Shown in pieces: positions 1 through 9,337 of a stretch of DNA of 64,000 nucleotides. The notes under the pieces were generated by a model. The model did no database searches. It had not been told where the DNA came from and saw only the letters and a program-made list of their open reading frames with translations. Source of the DNA: Aeromicrobium sp. IC_218 (lineage in GTDB: Bacteria > Actinomycetota > Actinomycetes > Propionibacteriales > Nocardioidaceae). Within the stretch, counting starts at the first letter, position 1, and the number at the start of each line of letters is the position of its first letter. The stretch is from contig NZ_SJXM01000005.1 of assembly GCF_004336805.1 (NCBI RefSeq), forward strand, positions 124,001-188,000, read 5' to 3'. A program made the position numbers and the translations under genes.

Positions 1-1073
1 CGTTCGTGCGGATGGTCGACATCTCCCGCGCGATCATGGACCACCGCGCGGCGGGCCTGGCCTACCTCGTCCACCTGCGCCACCCGACGACCGGAGGCGT
101 CTTCGCCTCGTGGGGCTCGCTCGGCCACGTCACGGTCGCCGAGCCCGGCGCCCTGGTCGGCTTCCTCGGCCCCAAGGTCTACGAGAAGCTCCACGGACGC
201 CCGTTCCCGCAGGGCGTGCAGGTCTCGGAGAACCTCTCGCGCCGGGGCATCATCGACTCGGTCGTGCTGACCGACGAGCTGCCCGAGGTCGTCGACCGGG
301 CGCTGAGCATCCTGCTCGACCCGGCCGAGCCCGCCTCGCTCCCCCGCCGCACCGACGAGCCGCGGTTCGCCAGCGGCACGTGGGAGTCGATCGAGCGCAC
401 CCGTGGGGACGCCCGCGCCGGCGTCCGCGAGGTGCTGCGCCACGCCAGCTCGGCCACCGTCCGCCTGCAGGGCACCGGGGAGGGCAAGCGCGACAGCGCC
501 ATGCTCGTCGCCCTGGCCCGGCTCGACGGCGTCCCGTGCGTCGTCGTCGGCCAGGACCGCAAGACCCAGACCCCGGCCACGCCGATGGGCCCGGCCGCCC
601 TGCGCGAGGCCCGCCGCGGCATGCGCCTGGCCGACGAGCTCGGGCTGCCGCTCGTCTCGTTCATCGACACCCCCGGCGCCGAGCTGTCCCCGGCCGCCGA
701 GGAGGGTGCGGTGGCCGGCGAGATCGCCCGCTGCATCGCGCACATGTCGACGCTGCGCGTGCCCTCGGTCTCGGTGCTGCTCGGCCAGGGCTGCGGCGGC
801 GGGGCACTGGCCCTGCTGCCCGCGGACCGGACGATCGCCACCGAGCACGCCTGGCTCTCGCCGCTGCCGCCCGAGGGCGCGAGCGCCATCGTCCACGGCG
901 ACGTCGACCACGCGGCCGAGATGGCCGAGGCGCAGCGCGTCGGTGCGCGCGAGCTGCACCGCGCCGGCACCGTCCAGGTCGTCGTGCCCGAGCGCGACGA
1001 CGACACCGCCGAGTCCCTCGCGTCGGCCGTGGCCGCCGAGGTCGGCGCCCAGCTGAGGGAGCTCGCCCGATGA
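1..1073 (+). CDS. accD: Acyl-CoA carboxylase carboxyltransferase, fused beta/alpha type (5' end outside window)
   Basis: Carboxyltransferase component of a biotin-dependent acyl-CoA (probably acetyl-CoA) carboxylase, which moves the carboxyl group from biotin to the acyl-CoA to make malonyl-CoA for lipid synthesis. The frame is open from the first base, so the N-terminus lies upstream. The visible part begins with the end of the beta half (PTTGGVFASWGSLGH, the acyl-CoA pocket loop). After a linker near residue 110 it runs into an alpha half with the glycine-rich GQGCGGGALAL oxyanion loop. Having both halves in one chain is common in actinobacteria. The stop overlaps the mshD start (ATGA), so the two are translationally coupled. 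Whether the substrate is acetyl- or propionyl-CoA cannot be read from this fragment. Confidence 0.85.
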   Translation, partial: FVRMVDISRAIMDHRAAGLAYLVHLRHPTTGGVFASWGSLGHVTVAEPGALVGFLGPKVYEKLHGRPFPQGVQVSENLSRRGIIDSVVLTDELPEVVDRALSILLDPAEPASLPRRTDEPRFASGTWESIERTRGDARAGVREVLRHASSATVRLQGTGEGKRDSAMLVALARLDGVPCVVVGQDRKTQTPATPMGPAALREARRGMRLADELGLPLVSFIDTPGAELSPAAEEGAVAGEIARCIAHMSTLRVPSVSVLLGQGCGGGALALLPADRTIATEHAWLSPLPPEGASAIVHGDVDHAAEMAEAQRVGARELHRAGTVQVVVPERDDDTAESLASAVAAEVGAQLRELAR

Positions 1074-1885
1074 CCACGCCCGACCTGACCCGCCTGGCCG
1101 ACGCGGCCGCCGCGCACGACAGGGTGGCCCCGTTCAACGAGGCGTCACGCCTGGCCCTCGCCGAGCAGCGCGAGCCGCGGGTGCTGGCCACCCGCACCGA
1201 CGGCGACGCGGTGGTGGCGGCCGGCTACGCCGTCGACGACGCCCCGGTCGAGCTGGTCGTGCACCCCGACCACCGCCGCCAGGGCCACGGCCGCGCGCTG
1301 GTCGACGGGCTCCTGGCCGACGGCGAGACGCGCTTCTGGGCCCACGGCGACCTGGCGCCCGCCCAGGCCTTCGCCGCCGCGACCGGGCTGCGCGCCGAGC
1401 GGACGCTGCTCGTCCTGCGGCTCGAGCTCGACGAGGCGCCCGCACCCGAGCGCGTCCCCGAGGGCGTCACCCTGCGCACGTTCACGCCCGACGACGTCGA
1501 CGCGGTCGTCGCGGTGAACGCACGCGCGTTCGCCGCCCACCCCGAGCAGGGCGCGATGGACCGGGCCGACTTCGAGCGCCGCGCCGCCAGCGACTGGTTC
1601 GACCCGGCCGGCCTGTTCGTGGCCGAGGCCGACGGCCGGGTGATCGGCTTCCACTGGACGAAGGTGGAGGACGGCGTCGGCGAGGTCTACGTCGTCGGCG
1701 TCGACCCCGACCGGCACGGCGGCGGCCTCGGCACCGCGCTCACCGCTCACGGCCTGCGCCACCTGTGGGAGGCGGGCCTGCGGGTCGTCGACCTCTACGT
1801 CGAGGGCGACAACGCGCCCGCCCTGGCCGTCTACCACCGGCTCGGCTTCGTCACCCACGCCAAGGACGTCCTCTACACCCGCTGA
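1070..1885 (+). CDS. mshD: Mycothiol synthase
   Basis: Acetyl-CoA:Cys-GlcN-Ins acetyltransferase, the last step of mycothiol synthesis, carried out in the cytoplasm; mycothiol is the main thiol of actinobacteria. The 271-residue product has two tandem GNAT folds. The N-terminal copy keeps VHPDHRRQGHGRAL near residues 64-77. The C-terminal copy keeps VDPDRHGGGLGTAL, the acetyl-CoA pyrophosphate loop, and ends with the family-typical NAPALAVYHRLGF. Length and double-GNAT order match MshD. The ATG overlaps the upstream stop by 4 nt (ATGA) and no separate ribosome site is needed. A short CCCCGCGGGG palindrome follows the stop and may be a weak terminator. Confidence 0.9.
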   Translation: MTTPDLTRLADAAAAHDRVAPFNEASRLALAEQREPRVLATRTDGDAVVAAGYAVDDAPVELVVHPDHRRQGHGRALVDGLLADGETRFWAHGDLAPAQAFAAATGLRAERTLLVLRLELDEAPAPERVPEGVTLRTFTPDDVDAVVAVNARAFAAHPEQGAMDRADFERRAASDWFDPAGLFVAEADGRVIGFHWTKVEDGVGEVYVVGVDPDRHGGGLGTALTAHGLRHLWEAGLRVVDLYVEGDNAPALAVYHRLGFVTHAKDVLYTR

Positions 1886-1918
1886 CCCCGCGGGGCCGAC
1901 TCCCCGGCGTCGGGCCGG

Positions 1919-1940
1919 GTTCACGTCGCGTTCATGTTGC
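1919..1940 (+). promoter_or_regulatory. PHO box (PhoP operator) upstream of ppk1
   Basis: Two adjacent 11-mers, GTTCACGTCGC and GTTCATGTTGC, match the direct-repeat PHO box of actinobacterial PhoP (GTTCACC-like units, 11 bp each). The box contains the first in-frame ATG (1934) of the ppk1 frame, which argues that translation begins further downstream. It implies induction of ppk1 under phosphate limitation. Confidence 0.8.
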
Positions 1941-1972
1941 TGGGGCACGGTGGGGGCGTGGAGACTGCCGAC

Positions 1973-4093
1973 ATGTCCGCGGCCATGGAGGAGGCGGCGT
2001 CGCCGGACGAGTTCGACGTCGACCCTCCCTTCGACCCGGCCGCGAGCGACCTGCCCCGCGACCGGTTCCTCGACCGCGAGCTCTCGTGGCTCGCGTTCAA
2101 CGCCCGCGTGCTGGAGCTCGCCGAGGACGAGGAGCTGCCGCTGCTGGAGCGGGTCCGCTTCCTGTCGATCTTCGCCAGCAACCTCGACGAGTTCTTCATG
2201 GTCCGCGTGGCCGGCCTCAAGCGCCGCATCGCCGCCGGCGTCGCCGTGCCGAACGCCGCCGGTGCCCCGCCGTCGCAGATCCTGGACGACCTGCTGCGCG
2301 CCGCCCAGGTGCTCATGCGCCGCCACGCCGAGGTCGCGTCCGCGATCGTCCCGCTGCTGGCCGCCCAGGACATCCACCTGCTCCGCTGGGACGAGCTGAC
2401 CGGCGCCGAGCGCAGCCGCGCCGGCGAGGCCTACCGCGAGCGCGTCTTCCCGGTGCTGACCCCGCTGGCCGTCGACCCCTCGCACCCGTTCCCGTACATC
2501 TCGGGCCTGTCGCTCAACCTGGCCCTGCTGACGCGCAACCCGGAGACGGGCAAGGAGCACTTCGCCCGGGTCAAGGTGCCGCCGATCCTCGACCGCTGGT
2601 TCCACCTCGGCGAGGGCCGCTACCTGCCGCTCGAGGAGATGATCGCGGCCCACCTCGACCTGCTGTTCCCGGGCATGGAGATCCTCGCGCGGCACCTGTT
2701 CCGGGTGACCCGCAACGAGGACCTCGAGGTCGAGGAGGACGACGCGGAGAACCTGCTCAAGGCGCTCGAGCAGGAGCTGCTGCGCCGCCGCTTCGGCCCG
2801 CCGGTCCGCCTGGAGGTCGAGGACGACGTCTCTGACGACGTGCTCGAGCTGCTCGTCTCCGAGCTCGGCATCCGGGCCGAGGAGGTCTTCCGGCTCCCCG
2901 GGCCGCTCGACCTGCGCGGACTGGCCCAGGTCGCCGACCTCGACCGGCCGGCCCTGCACTACGAGCCCTACGTGCCGCGCACCCACCGCCACCTGGCCGA
3001 GGTCGAGACGTCCAGCCCGGCCGACCTGTTCGGCGCGCTGCGCAAGCGCGACGTGCTGGTGCACCACCCGTACGACTCGTTCGCCACCAGCGTCCAGCGG
3101 TTCATCGAGCAGGCGGCCGCCGACCCCAAGGTGCTGGCGATCAAGCAGACGCTCTACCGGACGTCCGGCGACTCGCCGATCATCGACGCCCTGGTCGACG
3201 CCGCGCGCGCCGGCAAGCAGGTGCTCGTGCTGGTCGAGATCAAGGCCCGCTTCGACGAGCAGGCCAACATCCGCTGGGCCCGCAAGCTCGAGCGCGCCGG
3301 CTGCCACGTCGTCTACGGCGTCGTCGGGCTCAAGACCCACTGCAAGCTGGCCCTCGTGCTGCGCGACGAGCCAGACGGGCTGCGCCGCTACGCGCACGTC
3401 GGCACCGGCAACTACAACCCCAAGACCGCACGCGCCTACGAGGACCTCGGCCTGCTGACCGCCGACCGCGACATCACCGCCGACCTCACCGACCTGTTCA
3501 ACAACCTGTCCGGCTTCGCCCGCCGCCAGTCCTACCGCCGGCTGCTCGTCGCGCCGACGGGCGTCCGTGACGGGCTGCTGGAGCGCATCGCCGCCGAGGT
3601 CGAGCACCACCGGGCCGGACGTCCGGCGCGCATCGTCATCAAGGTGAACTCACTGGTCGACGAGGAGACGATCGACGCGCTGTACGAGGCGTCCCGCGCC
3701 GGCGTGCCGGTCGACCTGGTCGTGCGCGGCATCTGCGCCCTGCGGCCCGGCGTGCCCGGGCTGTCGGAGAACATCCGCGTGTTCAGCGTGCTCGGCCGCT
3801 ACCTCGAGCACAGCCGCGTCTTCTGGTTCGCCAGCGGCGGCGAGCCGCAGGCCTGGCTCGGCTCGGCCGACCTCATGCACCGCAACCTCGACCGTCGCGT
3901 CGAGGTGCTCGTGCGCGTGCCCACCGCCGAGCACGTCGCCGAGCTCGGCGAGCTGCTCGACCTGCTCACCGCCGACGACACCACGAGCTGGCGGCTCGGA
4001 CCCGACGGCGCCTGGACGCGTCACGTCGGCGCCCACGACGCCCACCACGTGCTCATCGCCCGCGCCCGGGCCGCCCGCCGGCCCCGCGGCTGA
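1973..4093 (+). CDS. ppk1: Polyphosphate kinase 1
   Basis: Reversibly transfers the gamma-phosphate of ATP onto inorganic polyphosphate. The 706-residue product shows the PPK1 order: an N-terminal helical domain starting at [18 protein letters not shown], a head domain with [16 protein letters not shown], then two phospholipase-D-like catalytic domains. The autophosphorylated histidine lies in [14 protein letters not shown], and IKQTLYRTS and [16 protein letters not shown] are the nucleotide and metal segments. I place the start at the ATG preceded by GGAG (1960-1963, 9 nt spacing). An upstream ATG at 1934 sits inside the PHO box, and a GTG at 1958 is a second alternative. Next comes mutT1 after 20 nt, then pst, so this is a phosphate-metabolism block. 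Confidence 0.95.
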   Translation: MSAAMEEAASPDEFDVDPPFDPAASDLPRDRFLDRELSWLAFNARVLELAEDEELPLLERVRFLSIFASNLDEFFMVRVAGLKRRIAAGVAVPNAAGAPPSQILDDLLRAAQVLMRRHAEVASAIVPLLAAQDIHLLRWDELTGAERSRAGEAYRERVFPVLTPLAVDPSHPFPYISGLSLNLALLTRNPETGKEHFARVKVPPILDRWFHLGEGRYLPLEEMIAAHLDLLFPGMEILARHLFRVTRNEDLEVEEDDAENLLKALEQELLRRRFGPPVRLEVEDDVSDDVLELLVSELGIRAEEVFRLPGPLDLRGLAQVADLDRPALHYEPYVPRTHRHLAEVETSSPADLFGALRKRDVLVHHPYDSFATSVQRFIEQAAADPKVLAIKQTLYRTSGDSPIIDALVDAARAGKQVLVLVEIKARFDEQANIRWARKLERAGCHVVYGVVGLKTHCKLALVLRDEPDGLRRYAHVGTGNYNPKTARAYEDLGLLTADRDITADLTDLFNNLSGFARRQSYRRLLVAPTGVRDGLLERIAAEVEHHRAGRPARIVIKVNSLVDEETIDALYEASRAGVPVDLVVRGICALRPGVPGLSENIRVFSVLGRYLEHSRVFWFASGGEPQAWLGSADLMHRNLDRRVEVLVRVPTAEHVAELGELLDLLTADDTTSWRLGPDGAWTRHVGAHDAHHVLIARARAARRPRG

Positions 4094-4113
4094 CCCCACC
4101 CGGAGAGGTGCCC

Positions 4114-4998
4114 ATGAACAGCTCCCAAGACACCGTCGTGCTCGCCGCCGGCGCCGTGGTCTGGCGTCGCCGCACCGGCGGCACCAAGGGCGCCCTGGAG
4201 GTGCTGCTCGTGCACCGCCCGCGCTACGACGACTGGTCGTTCCCCAAGGGCAAGGCGGACGTCGGCGAGCGCGTCGCCGAGACCGCCGTCCGCGAGCTCG
4301 AGGAGGAGACCGGGCAGCGCGTCCGGCTCGGCGTGCCGCTGGACGTCGTCGGCTACGTCGTCAACGGCGGCCACAAGCGGGTCTCGTACTGGTCGGCGAA
4401 GGTCGTCGGCCGCGAGCAGCCGTTCGTGCCCAACGACGAGGTCGACGAGATCGCCTGGGTCTCCCCCAAGGCCGCGCAGGCGATGCTGAGCCACGAGACC
4501 GACCGGCGCGTGCTCGACCGCTTCGTCGACGCCGCGATCGACCGGTCGCACAAGACCCGCACCCTCGTCGTCGTCCGCCACGGCAAGGCGGTGCAGCGCG
4601 ACGACTTCGTCGGCGACGACCTGGACCGCCCGCTCACCGACGTCGGGCGCGAGCAGGCGCTCGGGCTGCGCGGCGCCCTGGCCGCGTACGGCGTCCGCCA
4701 CGTCGTCTCCAGCCCCGCGCTGCGCTGCACCCAGACCGTGGAGCCGTACGCCGACACGCTCGGCACCTTCCTGGAGGTCGATGAGCGGCTCGGCGAGGAG
4801 ACGACCTCGGGCCAGGTCGGACGTTCCGTGGACGCCCTGCTCGAGCGCCGCAAGCCGACCGTCGTCTGCACCCATCGGCCGACGCTGCCGCTGCTGTGGG
4901 CGGCGCTCGGCGTCGACGGACCCCGGATGTCGCCCGGCGCGGCCCTCGTCGTCCACCACCGCAAGGGCCGCGTCGTCGCCGTGGAGGAGCTGGCCTGA
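4114..4998 (+). CDS. mutT1: Nudix hydrolase with C-terminal histidine phosphatase domain (MutT1-type)
   Basis: Two-domain protein of 295 residues. The N-terminal Nudix domain carries a full Nudix box, GKADVGERVAETAVRELEEE followed by TG. The C-terminal half is a histidine-phosphatase (SixA-like) domain starting at VVVRHGKAV, with the catalytic RHG and a later THRPTLP. This is the architecture of mycobacterial MutT1, which degrades 8-oxo-dGTP and diadenosine polyphosphates and so limits mutation. The ATG at 4114 has GGAGAGG 5 nt upstream; a GTG two codons earlier is less well placed. It follows ppk1 by only 20 nt and is probably co-transcribed with it. The exact substrate here is inferred from the family. 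Confidence 0.88.
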   Translation: MNSSQDTVVLAAGAVVWRRRTGGTKGALEVLLVHRPRYDDWSFPKGKADVGERVAETAVRELEEETGQRVRLGVPLDVVGYVVNGGHKRVSYWSAKVVGREQPFVPNDEVDEIAWVSPKAAQAMLSHETDRRVLDRFVDAAIDRSHKTRTLVVVRHGKAVQRDDFVGDDLDRPLTDVGREQALGLRGALAAYGVRHVVSSPALRCTQTVEPYADTLGTFLEVDERLGEETTSGQVGRSVDALLERRKPTVVCTHRPTLPLLWAALGVDGPRMSPGAALVVHHRKGRVVAVEELA

Positions 4999-5004
4999 GC
5001 GTTC

Positions 5005-5026
5005 CGACGGTGAACACCCAGCGAAC
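5005..5026 (-). promoter_or_regulatory. Second PHO box, inverted orientation, upstream of pstS
   Basis: Read on the minus strand, this is GTTCGCTGGGT followed by GTTCACCGTCG, two 11-mers in direct repeat matching the PhoP unit. It lies just after the mutT1 stop, about 150 bp upstream of the main pstS PHO box and in the opposite orientation. It could be an accessory PhoP site for pstS or drive an antisense transcript into mutT1/ppk1. One of the two units is imperfect. Confidence 0.5.
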
Positions 5027-5057
5027 GAGCCCGCCGAGACCCGATCTCGGCGGGCTC
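5027..5057 (+). terminator. Terminator after ppk1-mutT1
   Basis: Perfect 13-bp inverted repeat (GAGCCCGCCGAGA / TCTCGGCGGGCTC) with a 5-nt loop (CCCGA), 28 nt after the mutT1 stop. There is no U-tract, as is usual for GC-rich actinobacterial terminators. It separates the ppk1 unit from pst. Confidence 0.75.
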
Positions 5058-5155
5058 TCGCGTTCTCGCCACGTGGCGGGCGCCACACCCCGGGGCGCCG
5101 GGGCGGAAGCCGGTCGCCCCCGCCCGTCGCGAGGGCGCGCCACTCGTCGGTCAGG

Positions 5156-5177
5156 GTTCACCGTCCGTTCACCTACG
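5156..5177 (+). promoter_or_regulatory. PHO box of the pst operon
   Basis: Two adjacent 11-mers, GTTCACCGTCC and GTTCACCTACG, are near-perfect PhoP direct-repeat units, 75 nt before the pstS start. This is the usual position for PhoP activation of pstS during phosphate starvation. Confidence 0.88.
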
Positions 5178-5252
5178 ACGGGGCATCGATACACCTGGCG
5201 TCCCTAGCGTCCTGGATGTCAGACCCCCAGACATCGAAAGAGGAACCAGGAC

Positions 5253-6338
5253 GTGAACCGCACCCTGCGCCGCGCCACCCTCCCCGCTGCCGCCATCGCG
5301 CTGGCGCTCGGCCTGAGCGCCTGCAGCGCCGGCAACGAGGCCTCCGGCGACACCGACTCCGAGTCGACGCTCTCCGGCACCCTGAACGGCGCCGGCGCCA
5401 GCTCCCAGGAGGCCGCTGTCGGCGCCTGGAAGCAGGGCTTCCAGACCGCCAACCCCGACGTGACCGTCAACTACGACCCGGTCGGCTCGGGCGGCGGCCG
5501 TGAGCAGTTCATCGCCGGTGGCGTCGCGTTCGCCGGCACCGACTCGGCCTTCGACGAGGAGGAGACCACGGCGGCCGCCGAGAAGTGCGGCAGCGACCTG
5601 GTCGAGGTCCCCTCGTACGTCTCGCCCATCGCCGTCATCTACAACCTCGACGGCGTCGAGGACCTGAAGCTGTCGGCCAAGACCATCGGCGCGATCTTCC
5701 AGGGCACCATCAAGACCTGGGACGACGCGGCGATCAAGGCCGACAACCCGGACGCGACCCTGCCGTCCACCAAGATCACGCCGGTCCACCGCTCGGACGA
5801 CTCGGGCACGACCAAGAACTTCACCGACTACCTCGACCAGGCGTCCGAGGGCGGCTGGAAGGGCGGCGTCGTCGAGACCTGGCCGGTCAAGGGCGGCGAG
5901 GCGGCCGAGGGCACCTCGGGCGTCGTGCAGGCGGTCGGCAACGGCAGCGGCACCATCGGCTACGCCGACGCCAGCCAGGCCGGCGAGCTCGGCACCGTCC
6001 AGGTCAAGGTCGGCGAGGACTACGTCGGCCCGACGGCCGAGGCCGCCGCGGCGATCCTCGACGCGAGCGAGGAGGCCGAGACCGGCTCCGAGACCCAGCT
6101 CGTCTTCGAGCTGAACCGCACCACGACCGAGGCCGGCACCTACCCGATCGTCCTCGTGTCCTACCTGGCGACGTGCGCCAAGCACACCGACGAGGCGCAG
6201 GGCGAGCTCGCCAAGGGCTGGTTCGAGTACGTCACCGGCACCGACGGCCAGCAGGCCGCCGCCGAGTCGGCCGGCTCCGCGCCGCTCTCGGAGTCGGTGT
6301 CCCAGAAGGTCGCCGACATCGTCGCGAAGATCTCCTGA
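5253..6338 (+). CDS. pstS: Phosphate ABC transporter, substrate-binding lipoprotein PstS
   Basis: High-affinity phosphate receptor of the Pst ABC importer, lipid-anchored on the outer face of the membrane. The 361-residue product starts with a basic n-region, a hydrophobic stretch and a lipobox LSAC with the acylated Cys at residue 24. The mature part shows PstS features: GAGASSQ near the N-terminus, YDPVGSGGGREQF, and HRSDDSGTTKNFTDYL, which contribute phosphate-binding Ser/Thr/Asp groups. The GTG start has AAAGAGGA 8 nt upstream. It is first in pstSCAB, under a PHO box, and is followed by an intercistronic hairpin that probably allows more pstS than pstCAB mRNA. Confidence 0.96.
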   Translation: MNRTLRRATLPAAAIALALGLSACSAGNEASGDTDSESTLSGTLNGAGASSQEAAVGAWKQGFQTANPDVTVNYDPVGSGGGREQFIAGGVAFAGTDSAFDEEETTAAAEKCGSDLVEVPSYVSPIAVIYNLDGVEDLKLSAKTIGAIFQGTIKTWDDAAIKADNPDATLPSTKITPVHRSDDSGTTKNFTDYLDQASEGGWKGGVVETWPVKGGEAAEGTSGVVQAVGNGSGTIGYADASQAGELGTVQVKVGEDYVGPTAEAAAAILDASEEAETGSETQLVFELNRTTTEAGTYPIVLVSYLATCAKHTDEAQGELAKGWFEYVTGTDGQQAAAESAGSAPLSESVSQKVADIVAKIS

Positions 6339-6345
6339 CCCACCT

Positions 6346-6387
6346 GGCCGTCCGGCCGCGCTCCCCTCGGGGACCGGCCGGGCGGCC
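6346..6387 (+). promoter_or_regulatory. Intercistronic hairpin between pstS and pstC
   Basis: GGCCGTCCGGCC and GGCCGGGCGGCC form a 12-bp stem with one G-U pair, separated by 18 nt that themselves contain a small CCCC/GGGG hairpin. It starts 8 nt after the pstS stop and ends 27 nt before pstC. It is likely a partial terminator or mRNA stabiliser that raises pstS over the membrane and ATPase subunits. Confidence 0.6.
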
Positions 6388-6414
6388 GCCGCAGTCCCGC
6401 TCGAAAGGCACCAC

Positions 6415-7356
6415 GTGACCACCACCCCCACCCCACGCCGACCGCGTGGGGTCCGTCGCGCCGGCGACCAGGTCTTCCGCGGCCTGTCCACCGGAGCCAG
6501 CCTGCTCATCCTGCTGGTCCTGGCCGGCGTGGCCGTCTTCCTGACCGTCGAGGGCATCCCCGGGATCACGGCCGACCCGCAGGACGTCAAGAGCGGCGAG
6601 TCGTTCCTGCCGTTCGTCGCCCCGCTGGTGTTCGGCACGCTGCTGTCGGCGCTGCTCGCGCTGATCATCTCGCTGCCGCTGTCGGTCGGCGTCGCCCTGT
6701 TCATCTCGCACTACGCGCCGCGCCGGCTCGGCGCGGCGCTCGGCTACGTCATCGACCTGCTCGCCGCCGTCCCCAGCGTCGTCTACGGCGCCTGGGGCAT
6801 CGCGGTGCTCGCCGGATGGCTGGCCCCCGCCTACGCCTGGCTCGAGACCCACCTGGGCTTCATCCCGCTGTTCGCCGGCCCCGCGTCCGCGACCGGACGC
6901 ACGATCATGACCGTCGGCGTCGTCCTGGCCCTCATGATCCTGCCGATCATGACCGCGATCTGCCGCGAGATCTTCCTGCAGACGCCGCGCCTGCACCAGG
7001 AGGCCGCGCTCGCGCTGGGCGCCACCCGCTGGGAGGTCGCCCGGATGGCGATCTTCCCCTACGCCCGCTCCGGCATCGTGTCGGCGGCGATGCTCGGCCT
7101 GGGCCGTGCCCTCGGCGAGACCATGGCCGTCGCGATGGTGCTGTCGGCCAGCGGCGTCGTGACCTTCAACCTGATCAGCTCCACCAACCCGAGCACGATC
7201 GCGGCGAACATCGCGCTGAGCTTCGGCGAGGCGAGCGGCCTGACGGTCAACGCCCTCATCGCCTCCGGCCTGGTGCTGTTCGTCATCACCTTCGTCGTCA
7301 ACTTCACCGCGCGCGCGATCGTCGACCGCCGCAAGGACTTCTCCGGAGCCAACTGA
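6415..7356 (+). CDS. pstC: Phosphate ABC transporter permease PstC
   Basis: One of the two membrane subunits of the Pst phosphate importer. The 313-residue protein has a cytoplasmic N-terminus and about six membrane spans (first near residues 28-48). The EAA loop that docks onto PstB reads EAALALGATRWEVARMAIFP, followed by the family-typical GLGRALGETMAV. The GTG start has GAAAGG 6 nt upstream. Its TGA overlaps the pstA ATG (TGATG). PstC and PstA are assumed to act as a heterodimer with a PstB dimer, as in the known family. Confidence 0.95.
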   Translation: MTTTPTPRRPRGVRRAGDQVFRGLSTGASLLILLVLAGVAVFLTVEGIPGITADPQDVKSGESFLPFVAPLVFGTLLSALLALIISLPLSVGVALFISHYAPRRLGAALGYVIDLLAAVPSVVYGAWGIAVLAGWLAPAYAWLETHLGFIPLFAGPASATGRTIMTVGVVLALMILPIMTAICREIFLQTPRLHQEAALALGATRWEVARMAIFPYARSGIVSAAMLGLGRALGETMAVAMVLSASGVVTFNLISSTNPSTIAANIALSFGEASGLTVNALIASGLVLFVITFVVNFTARAIVDRRKDFSGAN

Positions 7357-8435
7357 TGAGCACTGTCGTCACCCCCGAGCCGGGCACCCGTCCCGAGACG
7401 TCGCTCGCCGACCAGCTGCGCGGACGCTCGCTGCCCGCCGGCGCCGCCCGCGTCGTCGTGGGCGTCGCCCTGGCCACCGCCGTCCTGGCGTACGTCGTGG
7501 GCGCCTCGCCCGTGCAGGCCGTGCTGCTGGCCTGGGTCGTCACCCTGGCACTGCCGGTCTGGTCGTACGCGGTCGAGGGACGCCGCAAGGCCGTGGACCG
7601 CCTGGTCACCGTGCTGGTCTCGTCGGCGTTCGTGCTGGCGCTGTTCCCGCTGGCGAGCATCCTGTGGACCGTCATCTCCAAGGGCGCGCCGGTCCTGTCG
7701 GCGGAGTTCTTCACCTACTCGATGCGCAACGTCGTCGGCGAGGGCGGCGGCATCTACCACGCGCTCATCGGCACGCTGCTCATCACCGGCGCCGCCACCG
7801 TCATCAGCGTCCCGATCGGCCTGCTCACCGCGATCTACCTGGTCGAGTACGGTGCCGGCGGCCGCATGGCCCGCTGGATCCGCTTCCTGGTCGACGTCAT
7901 GACCGGCATCCCCTCCATCGTCGCCGGCCTGTTCGCGTACGCCCTGTTCGTGCTGTTCTTCGGCGAGGGCGTCCGCATGGGCATCGGCGGCTCGGTCGCG
8001 CTGTCGGTGCTGATGGTGCCGGTGGTCGTGCGCTCCTGCGAGGAGATGCTCAAGCTCGTCCCGAACGAGCTGCGCGAGGCGTCGTACGCGCTGGGCGTGC
8101 CGAAGTGGCGCACCATCACCAAGGTCGTGCTGCCCACCTCGTTGGCCGGCATCGTCACCGGCATCACGCTGGCCATCGCCCGCGTCATCGGCGAGACCGC
8201 GCCGCTGCTGATCATCGCCGGCATGACCGACTCGGTGAACTTCAACCTCTTCGACGGCCGCATGGCCACCCTGCCGGTCTTCGCCTACACCTCGATCCGC
8301 AACCCCGGCGTGCCGCCGGAGTTCGCGCTCGAGCGCGCGTGGGGCGCCGCGCTGGTGCTGCTCATCATCGTCATGCTGCTGAACCTCGCGGCACGACTCG
8401 TCTCCTACTTCTTCTCCCCCAAGGGCGAGCGCTGA
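7356..8435 (+). CDS. pstA: Phosphate ABC transporter permease PstA
   Basis: Second membrane subunit of the Pst importer, 359 residues. It has two extra N-terminal membrane segments (about residues 28-65) before the six-span permease core, which starts near residue 85 (LFPLASILWTVISKGAP). The EAA loop is REASYALGVPKWRTITKVVL, followed by ARVIGETAPLL, as expected for PstA. The ATG shares bases with the pstC stop, so the pair is translationally coupled. It is followed after 27 nt by pstB. Confidence 0.95.
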   Translation: MSTVVTPEPGTRPETSLADQLRGRSLPAGAARVVVGVALATAVLAYVVGASPVQAVLLAWVVTLALPVWSYAVEGRRKAVDRLVTVLVSSAFVLALFPLASILWTVISKGAPVLSAEFFTYSMRNVVGEGGGIYHALIGTLLITGAATVISVPIGLLTAIYLVEYGAGGRMARWIRFLVDVMTGIPSIVAGLFAYALFVLFFGEGVRMGIGGSVALSVLMVPVVVRSCEEMLKLVPNELREASYALGVPKWRTITKVVLPTSLAGIVTGITLAIARVIGETAPLLIIAGMTDSVNFNLFDGRMATLPVFAYTSIRNPGVPPEFALERAWGAALVLLIIVMLLNLAARLVSYFFSPKGER

Positions 8436-8462
8436 GCTCCCCGGTCTGACAAGGAACCCATC

Positions 8463-9242
<780 letters not shown>

Positions 9243-9265
9243 GCCGCACGCCACGAGCCGTACGC

Positions 9266-9302
9266 AGAAGGCCCCGCCCGGATCACCCGGGCGGGGCCTT
9301 CT
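9266..9302. terminator. Bidirectional terminator between pstB and pit
   Basis: Perfect 16-bp stem (AGAAGGCCCCGCCCGG with its complement) and a 5-nt loop, lying between two convergent genes. It starts 24 nt after the pstB stop and serves pit from the other side. Confidence 0.85.
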
Positions 9303-9306
9303 GGCG

Positions 9307-9327
9307 TCCCCTCGACGAGCTCGGGGA
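9307..9327. repeat. Diverged copy of the dispersed inverted repeat
   Basis: TCCCC-TCGACGAGCTC-GGGGA, a 21-nt inverted repeat with 5-bp arms. It resembles the CCTGAGCCTGTCGAAGG repeats elsewhere in the window but with GAGCTCGTCGA in the centre and compensated arms. It lies between the terminator and the pit stop codon. Confidence 0.45.
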
Positions 9328-9337
9328 GCGGGTACGA

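Noticed and set aside
1145..3610. An 821-codon minus-strand frame opposite ppk1
   Set aside because: Low-complexity composition with no motifs. The plus-strand ppk1 has all its catalytic segments, so this is a shadow frame.
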